A stretch of 64,000 bases of DNA from Candidatus Mycobacterium wuenschmannii (GTDB taxonomy: Bacteria > Actinomycetota > Actinomycetes > Mycobacteriales > Mycobacteriaceae): positions 2,728,001-2,792,000 of the forward strand of contig NZ_CP126981.1 in the NCBI RefSeq assembly GCF_030252325.1. Direction: 5' to 3'. Shown one piece after another: positions 8,801 to 19,133 of the stretch; the stretch's first letter is position 1, and each line of letters starts with the position of its first letter. The position numbers were made by a program, and so were the translations under genes. The notes below the pieces were generated by a model. That model had not been told where the DNA came from, made no database searches, and was given only the letters and a program-made list of their open reading frames with translations.

Positions 8801-10512
8801 TTGCCGGCAACGCCTCCCGCGCCGCCGTTGCCCGACGTCGAACCGCCAAGGCCGCCGTTCCCACCGTCGCCGCCGTGACCGCCCGGGGTGCCGTCGCCGA
8901 TCGTGCGGATCCCATTGGCGCCACTACCGCCGTCACCACCGTTACCGATCGCGCCGCCGTCACCGCCGTCACCGCCGCTGCCCGCCGTCCCGCCCGTGGT
9001 CAGGTTGAAGTAGCCGTTACCGCCGTTGCCGCCGTTGGCGAGCTCGGTGGAGGCGCTGCCGTCGGCGCCGTCGCCACCCACAGTTCCGCCGCCGAGCCCG
9101 CCGGTTCCGGCGGCACCCCCGGTGCCACCGAGCCCGAACGTCCCCGGGTCGCCACCGTCGCCGCCGTCGCCGCCGTCGGGATGATCGAACGTCCCCAGCG
9201 CGCCTGCGCCACCCGTTCCGCCAGCCCCGGCGTCGCCGCCCGCACCACCGGCGCCGCCATTACCGGTCGTGCCGTCGCTGGCGAACGAGCCCTTACCGGC
9301 GTCCCCACCGACACCGCCGAGCCCGCCGGCTCCACCGGTACCGCCGTCACCTGCATTACCGCCATCGCCGGTGCCGCCGTTCATGAAGCTGCCCAATTCG
9401 CCGGCTCCGCCGTTACCGCCGTCGCCCCCGGCGCCACCGAAGCCGGCGTCGCCGCCGTTGCCCCCGGCGCCGAAGAAGAAGCCGCCAGCACCGCCCGCAC
9501 CCCCGGCCCCGCCGTTGCCGCCGATACCCCCGTTGAGGCCGTTGGCGCCGAAGGCGGTTTCCAGGGACGTGTAGCCCTCTCCACCGTTCCCGCCGAGACC
9601 ACCGTTGCCGCCATTGCTGAAGTACAGGCCACCAACACCGCCGGCGCCGCCGGCACCGCCGCTGCCGCCGTCAGGGTTCAGTTCGGTGCCCGCACCGCCG
9701 TCGCCACCGTTGCCGCCATTGCCGCCGAGTCCGAAGAAGTAGCCGCCTGCCCCACCAGCGCCACCCGCGCCGCCGTCGCCGCCGTAGAGACCGTCGGTTC
9801 CGTCGGCCCCGTTGCCGCCATTGCCGAACAGGAACGCGGCGTTACCGGCCTCACCCGGGGTGCCATTGACCGGCGAATCCCCGACAGCGAGGAGGCTCAG
9901 CTCGGACTGGGGTTCGAGGCCGCCGGCGTCGCCACCGTCACCGAGGAACCACCCCGCGTCGCCGCCGTCGCCGCCGAACCATCCGTCGCCGCCGTCGCCC
10001 AACCACAGACCGCCGTCCCCACCGTCGGGGGTCAGCTCTGTCCCGTCGACTCCGTTGCCGATCAGGAATTGACCGGACCAGGTGTTGACGAATTCACCGA
10101 ACTGCAGCCCCTCGGGGCTGGTGATCCAGTCCTGGATGCTGGTGTGCAGCGGCGAGTAGACGGCCTCGTTGAACCAGTCGTCGAATGACACCACCTCGGG
10201 CGAAGGAACGGCCGACCCAGCAAACAGACTCATCCAGTCGGTGCCGGCCCAATCCAGGTTCCACGCCGACGGGTCCAGCCAGGCCGACATGTCGAACGCC
10301 TCGACCGGCGGCGCCGCTTCAACCATCGGGTCGATGATCAACTCGATCCAGTCGGTCAGCACGTCGGCTCGCGCGACAGGCGCCGCACCTAGGGGGCTCA
10401 TACCAAACGCCAAAGCTGCACCGAGACTTGCACTTACGGCTATGGCTCGGCTGCTGCGGGATGCGACCCCTCGTCCCTGAAGATTCCGCTTGCAACCCCG
10501 CCGGCCAGCCAT
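5875..10512 (-). CDS. Secreted PGRS repeat protein without PE domain (PGRS1)
   Basis: A 1545-residue glycine- and asparagine-rich protein. Residues 1-49 form a long basic n-region plus a Sec signal peptide ending ARA before Asp50. Residues 50-146 are a non-repetitive, Trp-rich acidic domain. GQFLIGNG at about 147-154 resembles the GRPLI linker that precedes PGRS domains in PE_PGRS proteins. The rest is GGxGGx repeats, including three 220-residue near-identical units. There is no PE domain. A Shine-Dalgarno-like GGGGAAAG lies about 10 nt before the ATG at 10512. The promoter has operator 3 and a 72-nt leader. The role is unknown; a surface or secreted glycine-rich matrix protein is inferred. 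Long readings on the opposite strand are shadows of the repeats. Confidence 0.9.
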   Translation of the reverse strand: MAGRRGCKRNLQGRGVASRSSRAIAVSASLGAALAFGMSPLGAAPVARADVLTDWIELIIDPMVEAAPPVEAFDMSAWLDPSAWNLDWAGTDWMSLFAGSAVPSPEVVSFDDWFNEAVYSPLHTSIQDWITSPEGLQFGEFVNTWSGQFLIGNGVDGTELTPDGGDGGLWLGDGGDGWFGGDGGDAGWFLGDGGDAGGLEPQSELSLLAVGDSPVNGTPGEAGNAAFLFGNGGNGADGTDGLYGGDGGAGGAGGAGGYFFGLGGNGGNGGDGGAGTELNPDGGSGGAGGAGGVGGLYFSNGGNGGLGGNGGEGYTSLETAFGANGLNGGIGGNGGAGGAGGAGGFFFGAGGNGGDAGFGGAGGDGGNGGAGELGSFMNGGTGDGGNAGDGGTGGAGGLGGVGGDAGKGSFASDGTTGNGGAGGAGGDAGAGGTGGAGALGTFDHPDGGDGGDGGDPGTFGLGGTGGAAGTGGLGGGTVGGDGADGSASTELANGGNGGNGYFNLTTGGTAGSGGDGGDGGAIGNGGDGGSGANGIRTIGDGTPGGHGGDGGNGGLGGSTSGNGGAGGVAGNGGDGYSGSASHVDGGAGGNGGNAGIGGTAVNGTAGSTPTSGGDGGNGGAGYNASTAGASGGNGGAGGNGGSVGSGGDGGKGGNGFAGTAGTNGPAATTAGTNGGSGTIGQAGGSGGNGGAGGLGGSTSGDGGNGGAGGAGANGGAGGSGMNGAAGSAGSNGGAGGSGANGGAGGNGGNGGAGGTAANGTAGQAGVGGNAGSGGNGGTAGNGATGGAGNSANPNGGAGGNGGNVGTGGSAGTGGSGLTPGSTGTAGSTPVSGGNGGNGGNGFNATTAGASGGNGGAGGNGGNVGNGGTGGNGGNGFAGANGTNGPFATTAGANGGSGTIGQAGGSGGNGGAGGLGGSNAGNGGNGGAGGAGAKGGLGGSGVNGAAGAVASNGGAGGSGADGGAGGNGGNGGIGGTAANGTAGQAGAGGNAGNGGNGGSAGNGALGGSGNAASPNGGAGGNGGNVGNGGAAGNGGTGSTPGSNGTAGSTPTSGGNGGNGGVGYNATTPGAPGGNGGAGGNGGNVGNGGNGGIGGYGAAGGNGASGSTPGTPGAAGGNGDNGQAGGAGGSGGAGGKGGSTSGNGGIGGGGGKGANGGTGGNGATGAVGAAGSNGGAGGLGGTGGAGGNGGNAGIGGTAANGTAGGSGGGGSAGNGGQGGSGGSGGRGGDGYAGQPNGGNGGNGANVGSGGTRGLGGTGSVPGANGNPGASGSFGGSGGSGGDGYDPLNGDGGNGGSGAYGAVRGGYGGNGGEGGYPAGSTVGHPGGDGGDGGAGGSSAVTGGNGGYGGYGGFGNGGNGGNGGNGLQTGGTGGSGAAGDLGGRGGNGGFGGSTSGGQGGAGGIQGNGGTGGGNGGGGGGGGGGSYLGGVGGDGGAGGTGGSVVGASTGSGPAYFYSAGTGGDGGTGSVGDGGDGGAGGMGGNDSYGSDTLAGGAGGNGGDGGNGGTDPGPLGNGGNGGAGGPGGYGGPGGTGAFGTQGAAGTPGRNLP
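6662..8650 (-). repeat. Three exact-register 660-bp tandem repeats inside PGRS1
   Basis: The marker encoding GYN/GFN-A-T/S-T recurs at 8641, 7981 and 7321, exactly 660 bp apart, with a diverged fourth register (GYDP) at 6661. A second marker, encoding GQAG...GTAANGTA, falls at 8221 and 7561 with a diverged copy at 6901, again 660 bp apart. Each unit is 220 residues with no length drift, suggesting recent duplication or ongoing gene conversion. Confidence 0.85.
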
Positions 10513-10590
10513 CAGACGCTTTCCCCAGTCCTGCGGCTAAGCCTTTCCTTCGCATTGTCTTGGGAAATTCTCAGCGAAGCCGCGCGCCCG

Positions 10591-10640
10591 ACGCTAAAGG
10601 GGACAGGCGGTTATAGATACAGGGAAAACCCTGGCATCCG
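10591..10640 (-). promoter_or_regulatory. Palindromic operator 3 and promoter of PGRS1
   Basis: The core AGGGAAAACCCT is at 10621-10632 with GATAC and GGCATCC flanks. After 24 nt comes the -10 box TAGCGT (10596-10591). The inferred start site is 10584, so the operator centre is at -42.5. This leaves a 72-nt leader before the ATG at 10512, which shares blocks with the PGRS2 leader. Confidence 0.75.
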
Positions 10641-10681
10641 CATCCTCGGCAAACTCATAGAAACGACGGGCGCGCGCCGTT

Positions 10682-11440
10682 TCACTCTAATCCGCTACGG
10701 CCCGGCGTCCAGAAGGGTGAGGTGCGAATGTTCCGCCGGTCCCAACCACGTTCGGCGACGAGGATCTTGCGGACGGTTTGAATCGTGCGTGCTTCACCGG
10801 CCAGATAGGCCACCCCAGGATCGTCGGGCAGCGTGAGCTCGCGCACGGCTTCGGCGAGCACGACCGAGTCTTTCGCCGACGCCTCCCCGCGCTGCACCTG
10901 TTGCAGCGGACGGGCAAGCGGCAGGTGATCGGGTTGGGCCGCAGCTTCCACTACGCCGTAGACATCGGCGCTCGCAGGCAGGGCGCGCAGCATCGCGGCG
11001 AACGCGACCGATGCGGTCTCGTCTCCCACGAACAGGTGATAGGGAGCATCGCCGCGGATCACGAGATTGCCCTGCGGCTTTGTGAATTGGACATTGTCAC
11101 CAACAGCGACGGCGCTTGCCCAGCGTTTTGCGGGCGTGCCGGTCTCCCGGTGATCGAACATGACGATATCGAGAGTGCCAAGCTCCGGATCTACGTCGTA
11201 TATCGAGTAGGTGCGCAGCGCGTCGTGCAGTTGCAGGCGTAGCAGCGACTCGCCCAGCCCCGCCACCTGTAGTCGGACGTGCTGCCCAGGTGCCCACGTC
11301 AAGCCCTGTAATCGCTTGCCGCTGAATCGAATACGCCGCAGCGTCGGCGTGAGCTGTTCGGTGTCGCTGACGGTTGCGGACAGGAACACGGCGTCGCGCA
11401 AGGATTTGATCAGCGGGAACGCGTCGATGAGGGTTGGCAC
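10682..11440 (-). CDS. Siderophore-interacting (SIP-type) FAD ferric reductase-like protein
   Basis: A 252-residue flavoprotein of the ViuB/SIP family, likely reducing ferric siderophores in the cytoplasm. The FAD-binding barrel includes GQHVRLQV and the RTYSIYDVD motif typical of SIP proteins. The NAD(P)H half has LFVGDETASVAF, AYLAGEARTI and a C-terminal RNIRTSPFWTPGRSG motif. It lies 13 nt downstream of the O-methyltransferase gene, forming an operon behind an IdeR-type iron box, so expression is expected when iron is scarce. Confidence 0.88.
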   Translation of the reverse strand: MPTLIDAFPLIKSLRDAVFLSATVSDTEQLTPTLRRIRFSGKRLQGLTWAPGQHVRLQVAGLGESLLRLQLHDALRTYSIYDVDPELGTLDIVMFDHRETGTPAKRWASAVAVGDNVQFTKPQGNLVIRGDAPYHLFVGDETASVAFAAMLRALPASADVYGVVEAAAQPDHLPLARPLQQVQRGEASAKDSVVLAEAVRELTLPDDPGVAYLAGEARTIQTVRKILVAERGWDRRNIRTSPFWTPGRSGLE

Positions 11441-11453
11441 TGTGGTCTCCGAA

Positions 11454-12143
11454 TCAGATTGTTCTGACTGACATTTGGTTGCCGCGCTCGCCCCCGAAGG
11501 GCAGCGCTACGGTGCGATAGCCATGTCGCTGATTGCGCACATAGGTGAGGTACTCACCCGATTCCTCGACGGCGTTCTCGGCGATCACCAAGGCCCCCGG
11601 GGCCAGTCGCGGTTCGAGGAGTTTGAGCACCGGCAGGTACAGGCTGAACGCCCCGTCGAGTAAAACCAGGTCGATGCCGTCGTCCACATCGTCGCGCAAG
11701 GTCTCCAACGCGTCACCAACGCGAATCTCAACCAGATCGGAAAGTCCTGCGGCCGAGAGGTTTTCGCGGGCCCGATCGGCCTTCGAGGGCTCGAGATCAG
11801 TTCCGATCAGCCGTCCGCCGCCACCGTCACGCAGAGCGGCCGCGAGATAGATCGTCGAGACGCCGAACGACGTGCCGAATTCCACGACGTGGCGGGCCCG
11901 CCGCGCCCGCGCACAGACATACAGGAACTCGCCAAACTCGGCGCTGACGTTCAGGTAGTAACCCGCGAGCTGCTGATACGTGCCCTTGTAGTCGTTCGCC
12001 TCGAAGGCCAGAAAATCGGCGAGCGCCACCGGGTCGGCCGCGACCTCGGCGAACCGCTCATGGAGCGGCCCGTCCTGCGCCTGCGCCTCGTCGAACAGTC
12101 GCGTCAGTACGTCCGCTACTGGCGCCGCGAAAAGTGAATCCAT
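11454..12143 (-). CDS. SAM-dependent O-methyltransferase (class I), first gene of an iron-regulated operon
   Basis: A 229-residue methyltransferase resembling O-methyltransferase family 3. The SAM motif I is VVEFGTSFGVSTIYLA, the acidic loop is LIGTDLEP, and a later motif is IDLVLLDGA. The methyl acceptor is unknown. Its pairing with a siderophore-interacting reductase and the iron box 18 bp upstream suggest a role in low-iron metabolism or siderophore handling. That is an inference from context. Confidence 0.85.
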   Translation of the reverse strand: MDSLFAAPVADVLTRLFDEAQAQDGPLHERFAEVAADPVALADFLAFEANDYKGTYQQLAGYYLNVSAEFGEFLYVCARARRARHVVEFGTSFGVSTIYLAAALRDGGGGRLIGTDLEPSKADRARENLSAAGLSDLVEIRVGDALETLRDDVDDGIDLVLLDGAFSLYLPVLKLLEPRLAPGALVIAENAVEESGEYLTYVRNQRHGYRTVALPFGGERGNQMSVRTI

Positions 12144-12161
12144 TGAGCCCCTAACCTCAGT

Positions 12162-12180
12162 TAAGGTTAGGCTTACCTAA
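12162..12180 (-). promoter_or_regulatory. IdeR-type iron box
   Basis: TAAGGTTAGGCTTACCTAA matches 17 of 19 positions of the established mycobacterial IdeR consensus TTAGGTTAGGCTAACCTAA. It lies 18 bp upstream of the methyltransferase ATG at 12143 and so should overlap the promoter, giving repression by iron-loaded IdeR. Confidence 0.85.
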
Positions 12181-12206
12181 TTTATGTCAGGTGTCAACGG
12201 CTCCGT

Positions 12207-12671
12207 TCAGCTATTCAATCCGCCGGCACCACCGGCGCCGCCCGCACCACCGGATCCGCCACTAGCGGGACTACCCGGCACACCCGAGCTGCCCGGAGCG
12301 CCGTTGCTGGCCGTGCCGCCGTGGCCGCCATTCGCACCGTCGCCTCCGCCGGCATTGCCTACGCCAGCACCGCCGTCGCCACCGGCACCCCCGTTCCCAC
12401 CGTTGCTGTCGAGGACTCCGAAGCTGCCGTCGCCACCGCGGCCACCGTCGCCACCGACGCCGTTGCTGCCGCCATCGAGCCCATGGCCGGCCGCGCCGCC
12501 GTCACCGCCGTCGCCGCCGGCACCGCCATTGCCGATGTTGGGAACGAAGTTGCTGGTCCCATTGCCGCCCGCTCCGCCATCTCCTCCTGCACCACCACGC
12601 ACCCCAGCGACGCCGGCACCCCCGTCGCCGCCAGCCCCACCGTTCCCGCCGTCACCGGCGCTGCCGGTCAC
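12207..12671 (-). CDS. PGRS2 C-terminal fragment as literally read
   Basis: A 154-residue open reading starting at a GTG at 12671 and ending GGAGGLNS. It has no independent promoter or ribosome site. The frame is open and glycine-rich upstream as far as the second frameshift at about 13250, so this is the distal end of PGRS2 and not a separate gene. Confidence 0.4.
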   Translation of the reverse strand: MTGSAGDGGNGGAGGDGGAGVAGVRGGAGGDGGAGGNGTSNFVPNIGNGGAGGDGGDGGAAGHGLDGGSNGVGGDGGRGGDGSFGVLDSNGGNGGAGGDGGAGVGNAGGGDGANGGHGGTASNGAPGSSGVPGSPASGGSGGAGGAGGAGGLNS

Positions 12672-15600
12672 GGACCCCGGACCGCCGACGTTGCCAGTAG
12701 CCCCGTTCCCGCCGGCGCCGCCCGCGCCGCCGGTTCCGGCGGTCGCACCGGCTGCTCCACCTCCGCCGCCGTTGCCACCGGCACCGCCGGCTCCGCCGTT
12801 TCCGCCTGGGATGTTGTCCAGCTGGCTGCCGCCGCCCTGATCGCCCTGGCCGCCGACGCCGCCATTACCCCCGACGCCGCCCGCCCCGCCGTTGCCAGAG
12901 TGAATCCCGGCATCGCCGCCGATTCCGCCATTGCCGCCGGCACCGCCAGCACCACCGTCCGCGCCGTTGAGCGGCGCGTAGGGCGGTGTATAGCCGCTAC
13001 CTCCGTTGCCGCCGGCACCGCCTGCCCCACCGTTGCCGTCGACATAGCCCGCGCCGCCGTGACCGCCGTTACCACCGGCCTGCCCGGTACCCGCCAGGCC
13101 GCTGGCCCCGTTGCCGCCAGCGCCCCCGTCGGGGTGCGCGACCGTGCCGTCTGCGCCGGCGCCACCGCTGCCGGCGGTGCCGCTGATCGAGGCGCTGCTG
13201 GTCCCGGGACTGCCGGCCGCGCCTTGCAGGCCGCCGGATCCGACGTAGCCCCCAGCCCACCTTGGCCACCCGCCCCGGCCTGACCGAAGTTTCCGGTAGC
13301 CCCGCCGTCACCGCCGGCACCGTCCTGCCCGCCGGACCCGATCAAGCCGAACTGCCCCTGAGCACCGTCACCACCCGCGCCGGGCGCACCGGCCGCGCCG
13401 CCTTGGCCGCCGGCCCCGCCGTCGCCGGCCACGCCGACACTTCCGTCGCCCGCAGTCCCAGCGTCGCCGCCCTGCCCACCTTGGCCTCCGGCGCCGCCCG
13501 CGCCACCGTCGCTGCCCTGGCCGCCAGTGCCGTTGTCCGCCAATATCAGTCCCGGTCTGCCGTCGCCCCCTGCGGCCCCGTCGCCGCCCGCGCCACCTTG
13601 ACCGCCGTCGCCGCCATTGCTGGCGCTTCCCGCGGCGCCGTTTCCACCCTGTCCGCCGGCACCGCCGCTACCGGCGACGTAACCGTCGCCGCCGTGACCA
13701 CCGGAACCACCGAGGCCGCCGTCGCCGATCGACGGAGAGCTGCCCGCACCGCCGTCGCCGCCGGCACCGCCGACGCCACCGAAACCGTCGGAACCCGCCA
13801 AATCACCAGAGCCACCAGCGCCCGCGATCCCCGCGTCGCCGCCGGCGCCGCCGTTGCCACCGGCACCGGTGAGGTCGCCGGTGTTATCGCCGCCGAAGCC
13901 ACCAGCGCCGCCATTACCGGCGTCACCGCCACCGCCACCGAAGCCGCCTGTGAAGAGGTGGTCCAAGGCGTTGCCACCGGCTCCGCCGGATCCGCCATGA
14001 CCACCCGCGCCGCCATCGGCTGGTGACGATCCCGACAGTCCGTCGCCACCGGCGCCGCCGTTACCGCCGGCGCCGCCGAAAGCGCCGCTCGCTCCATCCA
14101 GACCCCTGCCGCCGTCGCCGCCGTTACCACCGGCCGAACCCGGCCCGCCGGCCCCACCGTCGCCGCCGCGGCCGCCCGAGCCGCCGTTGACCGTTCCGTC
14201 GGAGCCTCCAGCGCCCGGTTGACCAGAGGTTCCCGACATCCCGCCGGCCCCACCATCGCCGCCATTACCACCGGCCACGCCAGCCGTAGTGGAGCTGTAC
14301 CCATCGCCGCCGGCGCCGCCAGTTCCACCGCCGCCCCCGTCGCCGCCGTTGCCGCCGTGCGAGCCGTCGACTCCGGCGCCGCCGTTTCCACCGTTGCCGC
14401 CGGGCGCACCGGCTTGGCCGGCGCCGCCGTCCACCTGGCTTGCGGTCCCGGCGACGCCGTTGCCGCCGGCGCTCCCGTGCCCGCCGAACCCGCCGTTGCC
14501 GCCGTAACCGTTGCTGCCGCCGTCGGCACCGCGGCCGGCGTCGCCACCGTTTCCACCGTTGTGGCCGCTCAGGCCGCCGCTGGACTCGCTGGCACCGCCG
14601 CCTCCGTTGCCGCCGTTGCCGCCATTGCCTCCGCCGACACCGTCAACGCCGGCCCCGCCGTTGCCGCCGGCGCCGCCATCGGATCCATCTCCGCCACCGA
14701 CGTTGGACGTCATGCCCTGAAGACCGCCGCCCCCGTTTCCGCCGTCGCCTCCGTGGCCGCTGGCGCCCCCGTCGACGCCGCGCCCCGCATCGCCACCGTC
14801 GCCGCCGCTGCCGCCGTCTCCGCCGTTGCCAAGGGCTAACAGGCTTTGTCCGCCGTTGCCGCCGTCGCCGCCGTAACCGCCGGCACCTCCGCGAAGGCCG
14901 TCGATGCCGCCCGCGCCGCCATTACCCCCGGCACCACCGTCACCACCATCACCGGCATCTCCGCTCGGCCCGCCTAAGCCGCCGCCGGACCCGTTGCCGC
15001 CGTAACCGCCATCGCCACCAGCACCGCCGTAGCCGGCGTTCGCACCGGCGGCCCCACCGTCGCCACCACCGCCGCCAGCACCGCCGGATCCGCCGTCGCC
15101 GCCGGGGATTTGGCCCATGGAACCGCCCTGGTCGCCCTGACCGCCAATGCCGCCGTAACCGCCGGCACCGCCCGTGCCGCCGTTACCGGAATTGCTGCCC
15201 GCGTCACCACCGGCCCCGCCGTGGCCACCGGCTCCGCCGTCACCGCCGTAGGCGCCGTTGACTGGCGAGTAAGGGGGTGTGGCAGCGCTGCCGCCGTGGC
15301 CGCCGGCGCCGCCATTGCCGCCGTTGCCGTCGACGTAGCCCTTGCCGCCGGCGCCGCCGTCACCGCCGGCCTGGCCGGTCCGGTCCGCGCCGTCAGCGCC
15401 GTTGCCACCGTTGGCGCCGTCGGGGTGCGCCACCGTACCGTCGGCGCCGTTACCGCCACTGCCCGCCTGCTGGTCGAGCTGGACTCCGCTGTAGGGGCCG
15501 CCCGCACCCTCGCCACCGGTCGCCCCTTGATAGGCATCGTTGCCGACGCCAGGCGATCCGCCCAACGCGCCGGCGCCGGGCTGGCCGAAGTTTCCTGCAG

Positions 15601-16333
15601 CGCCGCCATCACCGCCGGCGCCGTCCTGGCCGCCGGAGCCGAGGAACCCGAACTGGCCATCGGCACCGTCACCGCCGGCACCTGGCGCTCCTGCTGCTCC
15701 ACCCTGACCGCCGGCGCCACCCCAACCGGCCGTGCCGACGGTTCCGTCGCCGGCCACCCCGGCGTTGCCACCGTTGCCACCGTGACCGGCCGCCCCACCG
15801 GGCCCACCGTCGCCGCCAACACCACCCTTGCCCTGCTCGACCCCGAGCACACCGGCCGCTCCGGTGTGCCCGGCCGCACCGGCGCCACCGTCACCGCCCG
15901 CGCCGCCCACGCCACCAGTGCCGGGGCCACCGTTCGGCCCGCCGGTCGCCGCGCCGTTGCCGCCCACACCCCCGAGGCCACCACTGCCGCCCGCGAGGCC
16001 GTCGCCGCCATGACCGCCCGCGCCGCCTGCCCCGCCGTCGCCGATCAGCGGAGAGCTACCCGCGCCGCCGGCACCGCCGGCACCGCCGGCGGCACCCAAG
16101 CCGTCGAGAGAACCCGCACCTCCGAGGCCGGGCGCTCCCGCGTCGCCGCCCGCTCCGCCGCCGCCGCCGGCGCCGGCGACAGAACCGGTGTTGTCGCCAC
16201 CTCGACCGCCGTCACCACCGAATCCGGCGTTACCGCCGGCACCCGACGGGAAGTTGCCGTTGCCGAGACCGCCCGCTCCGCCATCGCCGCCCTGACCGCC
16301 GACGCCACCGTCTGTCGGCGTCGGACCGGACAC
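12668..16333 (-). CDS. PGRS2 middle fragment as literally read
   Basis: A 1221-residue reading that begins at a GTG just after the first frameshift. It is PGRS sequence until about 13250, then reads out of frame (Ala/Arg/Pro-rich) to its stop. The abrupt composition change marks the second frameshift. It lacks a signal peptide and is best regarded as part of PGRS2. Confidence 0.4.
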   Translation of the reverse strand: MSGPTPTDGGVGGQGGDGGAGGLGNGNFPSGAGGNAGFGGDGGRGGDNTGSVAGAGGGGGAGGDAGAPGLGGAGSLDGLGAAGGAGGAGGAGSSPLIGDGGAGGAGGHGGDGLAGGSGGLGGVGGNGAATGGPNGGPGTGGVGGAGGDGGAGAAGHTGAAGVLGVEQGKGGVGGDGGPGGAAGHGGNGGNAGVAGDGTVGTAGWGGAGGQGGAAGAPGAGGDGADGQFGFLGSGGQDGAGGDGGAAGNFGQPGAGALGGSPGVGNDAYQGATGGEGAGGPYSGVQLDQQAGSGGNGADGTVAHPDGANGGNGADGADRTGQAGGDGGAGGKGYVDGNGGNGGAGGHGGSAATPPYSPVNGAYGGDGGAGGHGGAGGDAGSNSGNGGTGGAGGYGGIGGQGDQGGSMGQIPGGDGGSGGAGGGGGDGGAAGANAGYGGAGGDGGYGGNGSGGGLGGPSGDAGDGGDGGAGGNGGAGGIDGLRGGAGGYGGDGGNGGQSLLALGNGGDGGSGGDGGDAGRGVDGGASGHGGDGGNGGGGLQGMTSNVGGGDGSDGGAGGNGGAGVDGVGGGNGGNGGNGGGGASESSGGLSGHNGGNGGDAGRGADGGSNGYGGNGGFGGHGSAGGNGVAGTASQVDGGAGQAGAPGGNGGNGGAGVDGSHGGNGGDGGGGGTGGAGGDGYSSTTAGVAGGNGGDGGAGGMSGTSGQPGAGGSDGTVNGGSGGRGGDGGAGGPGSAGGNGGDGGRGLDGASGAFGGAGGNGGAGGDGLSGSSPADGGAGGHGGSGGAGGNALDHLFTGGFGGGGGDAGNGGAGGFGGDNTGDLTGAGGNGGAGGDAGIAGAGGSGDLAGSDGFGGVGGAGGDGGAGSSPSIGDGGLGGSGGHGGDGYVAGSGGAGGQGGNGAAGSASNGGDGGQGGAGGDGAAGGDGRPGLILADNGTGGQGSDGGAGGAGGQGGQGGDAGTAGDGSVGVAGDGGAGGQGGAAGAPGAGGDGAQGQFGLIGSGGQDGAGGDGGATGNFGQAGAGGQGGLGATSDPAACKARPAVPGPAAPRSAAPPAAVAPAQTARSRTPTGALAATGPAAWRVPGRPVVTAVTAARAMSTATVGQAVPAATEVAAIHRPTRRSTARTVVLAVPAAMAESAAMPGFTLATAGRAASGVMAASAARAIRAAAASWTTSQAETAEPAVPVATAAEVEQPVRPPEPAARAAPAGTGLLATSAVRGP

Positions 16334-18981
16334 CCCGGCGCCACCGGACCCGCCGTTACCCCCATTGCCGCCCAGCCCCCGGCATTGCCACTCCCGTCGG
16401 CTCCGCCGCCGGCGCCCAGGCCGCCCACGCCCGCTGCCCCGCCGGCACCGCCCGCGCCGCCATTGCCACCGGCCAGCCCGTCAGAGTTGAGACTGAAGCC
16501 GTCGCCACCCGCGCCGCCGGACCCACCGGCGCCGGCGTTGCCGCCACTGCCGCCTCCGGTGCCGCCGTCTCCGCCGGCGCCGCCGCTGCCGCCCAGTCCG
16601 CCGACACCACCGTCGACGTTGTCGGCATCGCCCGCGATACCGCTACCGCCCCGGCCTCCGGCACCACCGTCACCCCCTCGGCCGTCGTCATAGCCGTTAC
16701 CGCCGCGGCCGCCGTCGCCACCGGCCTGACCGGTGCCGTCGACGCCGTCGCTGCCCCTGCCGCCGGGCGCGCCGTCGTGATGCGTGGCGTCGCCGTTGGC
16801 GCCGTCACCACCGTTTGCCGCCTGATTGACCGGGCCACCGTCGCTCGGCGTAGCGCTGCCCGCAGTGCCGGCAGCTCCACTTTCGCCGCCAGCACCGGCA
16901 CCCGCCTGGCCGCCGGCACCACCGGCACCCGCCGCGCCGGCCTGGCCGGGAGCGCCCGCGTCACCGCCAGCACCGTCCACACCACCGGAGCCGGGGTAGC
17001 CGAAGGCGCCCGCTGCACCCACGCCGCCGGCGCCGGCCGCGCCCGCCGCACCTCCCGCGCCACCGGCCCCGCCATCGCCGGCTGCACCGAGGGATCCGTC
17101 ACTGGACAGGCCGGCGCTGCCGCCGGCGCCACCGTGCCCTCCAGCGAACCCGTCGCCACCGTCCTCGCCATTGCCTCCGGCGCTGCCGGGAGTCACGCCG
17201 TCTGGACCGTCGGCCCCGTCGGTGCCGGGCGCTCCGATACCTCCCGCGCCGCCGACACCGCCCGCGCCGCCGGTGACACCCGCTCCGCCGTCACCTCCGA
17301 CACCACCGTTGCCGCCAACTCCACCGGTGTACGGGTCGGCTTCTTCGAGCGTCGCGAACCGGGCGAAACCGGTCGACGGTGGGGCGGCCCCATTCGCGCC
17401 CGCCCCGCCCGCACCGCCGGCGCCACCGGAGCCGATCGAGCCGCCGTCACCACCGTCGCCGCCGTGCCCGCCATTCGGATGAGCCGCGTCGCCGTGTGCA
17501 CCGGCGCCACCGGCACCGCCGTGAATGTCTGTCGACGTGGGGGCGGCACCATCGCCTCCGGACTCGCCGTTGCTCGCTCCGGCCCCGCCGGCCAAGCCAC
17601 CCAGACCGCCGTGCCCGGCCGTCCCGATCGACCCGTCGCCGGCGTTGCCGCCGTCGCCGCCGGCACCGTCCAGATCGCCCGAGCCGTGTTCACCCCAGAC
17701 CCCGGTCGCCCCGGTGCCGCCGTTGCCGGGCGTACCGGCGGCACCACCGTCGCCGCCCTTACCGCCGTCGCCGTTGAGCCCCGCGCTGCCGTGCGCCGCC
17801 GCGCCGCCGCTGCCGCCGGTGCCGCCCTGACCGCCGTCGTAGCCGTTCCCGTAGCCGTCGCCTCCGTTGCCGCCAACCCCGTTGTTGATCCCGGCGACCC
17901 CGGCGTCGCCGTCCTTGCCCACGATGCCCGACGCGCCGGCCCCACCGACGCCGCCGAACCCTCCGTCACCGCCATCACCTGACTGCGAGCCACCGATGCC
18001 GCCGTCACCACCGTGGCCACCGGCAGCGCCAATGCTGTTGTCTCCCAACGCCCCTACGCCGCCGTTGCCGCCGTCACCACCGTCGCCGTACGCCGCGCCC
18101 GCCCCGCCGTTGCCGCCGTCGCCGCCGAGCTGCCCGGCCCCGATGCCGGTGCCACCGAGCCCACCATCGCCACCGTTGCCGAACAAGTAGGCGACGGCAT
18201 TCCCACCGTCGCCGCCGGAGCCGGCAGCCAGACCGGAGCCACCGTCACCGCCCGCACCGCCGCCGCCGCCCAGGCCCATGAAGAGGCCGCCGGCACCGCC
18301 GTCACCGCCCGCGCCGCCGTCGATCCCCAGACCACCCTGGCCGCCGTCGCCGAAGAAGAAGGCGTCCCCGCCGTCACCACCGATACCCTCGAGCGAGGTC
18401 CCGCCCATTCCGCCGTCGCCGAACCACAGGCCGCCGTCCCCGCCCGCGGCATCGGCGAGCGACCCACCATCGATGCCCTCAGCGCCGTTGCCGATCAGGA
18501 TGTGGCCGTACACCGCCTCGCCGAACGGGTTGATCAGGTTGTTGTCCACCCACATGCCGAAGGGACTCTCGATCCAGTCCTGGCCGGCCTGATGCCACGA
18601 CGCATAACTGTTCGCGAGCAGGTCGACGAAGGGATCGCTACCGGCCGCGGGCGCGAGACCGGCCAGGTCTGCGCTGGGCGCCCAGGTCGTCGGATCCGCG
18701 AGGTTGGCCAGGAAGGTGTCCCATGCGGCGGGGTCCAGGAACACCTGCAGCGCGGCCGGATCGGCCAGATTCTCCATAGCGCCTGCCAGGCTCGGCCCGA
18801 GCACATCGGTGATCCAGTCGAGGTCGAAGACGTCGGCGCGCGCCACCGGCGCCGCGGCAAGCGAGCTCATTCCAAGCGTTAACAGCGCGCCGGCACTCGC
18901 CCCCAGGCCGACCGCGCGCACGCGGCGCGCGACGGCCCCTCGCGATTGACGATTGCGCTTGCTACCCCGCCGACCAGCCAT
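16045..18981 (-). CDS. PGRS2 N-terminal part as literally read
   Basis: A 978-residue reading with the true start of PGRS2: ATG at 18981, signal peptide to Ala49, N-terminal domain rich in Trp/Asp/Leu, LIGNG linker, then PGRS. After about 16375 the composition switches to an Ala/Arg/Val-rich shadow frame, so the last 100 or so residues are not native if the frameshift is real. A secreted truncated product is possible. Confidence 0.6.
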   Translation of the reverse strand: MAGRRGSKRNRQSRGAVARRVRAVGLGASAGALLTLGMSSLAAAPVARADVFDLDWITDVLGPSLAGAMENLADPAALQVFLDPAAWDTFLANLADPTTWAPSADLAGLAPAAGSDPFVDLLANSYASWHQAGQDWIESPFGMWVDNNLINPFGEAVYGHILIGNGAEGIDGGSLADAAGGDGGLWFGDGGMGGTSLEGIGGDGGDAFFFGDGGQGGLGIDGGAGGDGGAGGLFMGLGGGGGAGGDGGSGLAAGSGGDGGNAVAYLFGNGGDGGLGGTGIGAGQLGGDGGNGGAGAAYGDGGDGGNGGVGALGDNSIGAAGGHGGDGGIGGSQSGDGGDGGFGGVGGAGASGIVGKDGDAGVAGINNGVGGNGGDGYGNGYDGGQGGTGGSGGAAAHGSAGLNGDGGKGGDGGAAGTPGNGGTGATGVWGEHGSGDLDGAGGDGGNAGDGSIGTAGHGGLGGLAGGAGASNGESGGDGAAPTSTDIHGGAGGAGAHGDAAHPNGGHGGDGGDGGSIGSGGAGGAGGAGANGAAPPSTGFARFATLEEADPYTGGVGGNGGVGGDGGAGVTGGAGGVGGAGGIGAPGTDGADGPDGVTPGSAGGNGEDGGDGFAGGHGGAGGSAGLSSDGSLGAAGDGGAGGAGGAAGAAGAGGVGAAGAFGYPGSGGVDGAGGDAGAPGQAGAAGAGGAGGQAGAGAGGESGAAGTAGSATPSDGGPVNQAANGGDGANGDATHHDGAPGGRGSDGVDGTGQAGGDGGRGGNGYDDGRGGDGGAGGRGGSGIAGDADNVDGGVGGLGGSGGAGGDGGTGGGSGGNAGAGGSGGAGGDGFSLNSDGLAGGNGGAGGAGGAAGVGGLGAGGGADGSGNAGGWAAMGVTAGPVAPGCPVRRRQTVASAVRAAMAERAVSATATSRRVPAVTPDSVVTAVEVATTPVLSPAPAAAAERAATRERPASEVRVLSTAWVPPAVPAVPAARVALR

Positions 18982-19058
18982 CCCGCACCCTTCAACTCGG
19001 GCGGCTCAGGTTTTCCTTTGTCTAGTCTTTGGAAAATCTCAGGTAGCCGCTCAGCCGA

Positions 19059-19107
19059 AGGCTAGGCCGATCGCGCGCGCGTCGATACAGGGATTTCCCT
19101 TGCAATC
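19059..19107 (-). promoter_or_regulatory. Palindromic operator 4 and promoter of PGRS2
   Basis: The core AGGGATTTCCCT at 19089-19100 has a GATAC flank and a weaker right flank (TGCAATC). After 24 nt comes the -10 box TAGCCT (19064-19059). The inferred start is 19052, giving an operator centre at -42.5 and a 71-nt leader, almost the same length as that of PGRS1. Confidence 0.75.
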
Positions 19108-19133
19108 GATGTGGGCGACGTTAGTGGGGCGCG

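Larger units (their letters stand above)
12207..18981 (-). pseudogene. Second secreted PGRS protein (PGRS2), about 2258 residues, with two apparent frameshifts
   Basis: From the ATG at 18981 the reading frame encodes a signal peptide (residues 1-49, ending ARA), a unique N-terminal domain, a GHILIGNG linker like GRPLI, and then PGRS repeats. Glycine-rich coding continues to the stop at 12207, but the frame changes twice. The first change is at about 16371-16380, the second in a C5 run (plus strand) at 13249-13253. Adding one base at each site restores uninterrupted GGxGG coding. The gene may be a real pseudogene, phase-variable, or intact with homopolymer sequencing errors. It is preceded by operator 4. 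Confidence 0.75.

Noticed and set aside
5857..10188. Very long plus-strand open reading (1443 codons) opposite PGRS1
   Set aside because: The Ala/Val/Thr-rich sequence is a shadow of GGxGG codons. The minus-strand reading has the signal peptide, promoter and operator.
5875..10512. CRISPR array or simple satellite interpretation of the GC-rich repeats
   Set aside because: No constant repeat with unique spacers. The repeats keep a coding frame of glycine triplets.
12321..17982. Several long Arg- or Pro-rich plus-strand readings opposite PGRS2
   Set aside because: Antisense shadows of the glycine repeats, with no start signals or recognisable domains.
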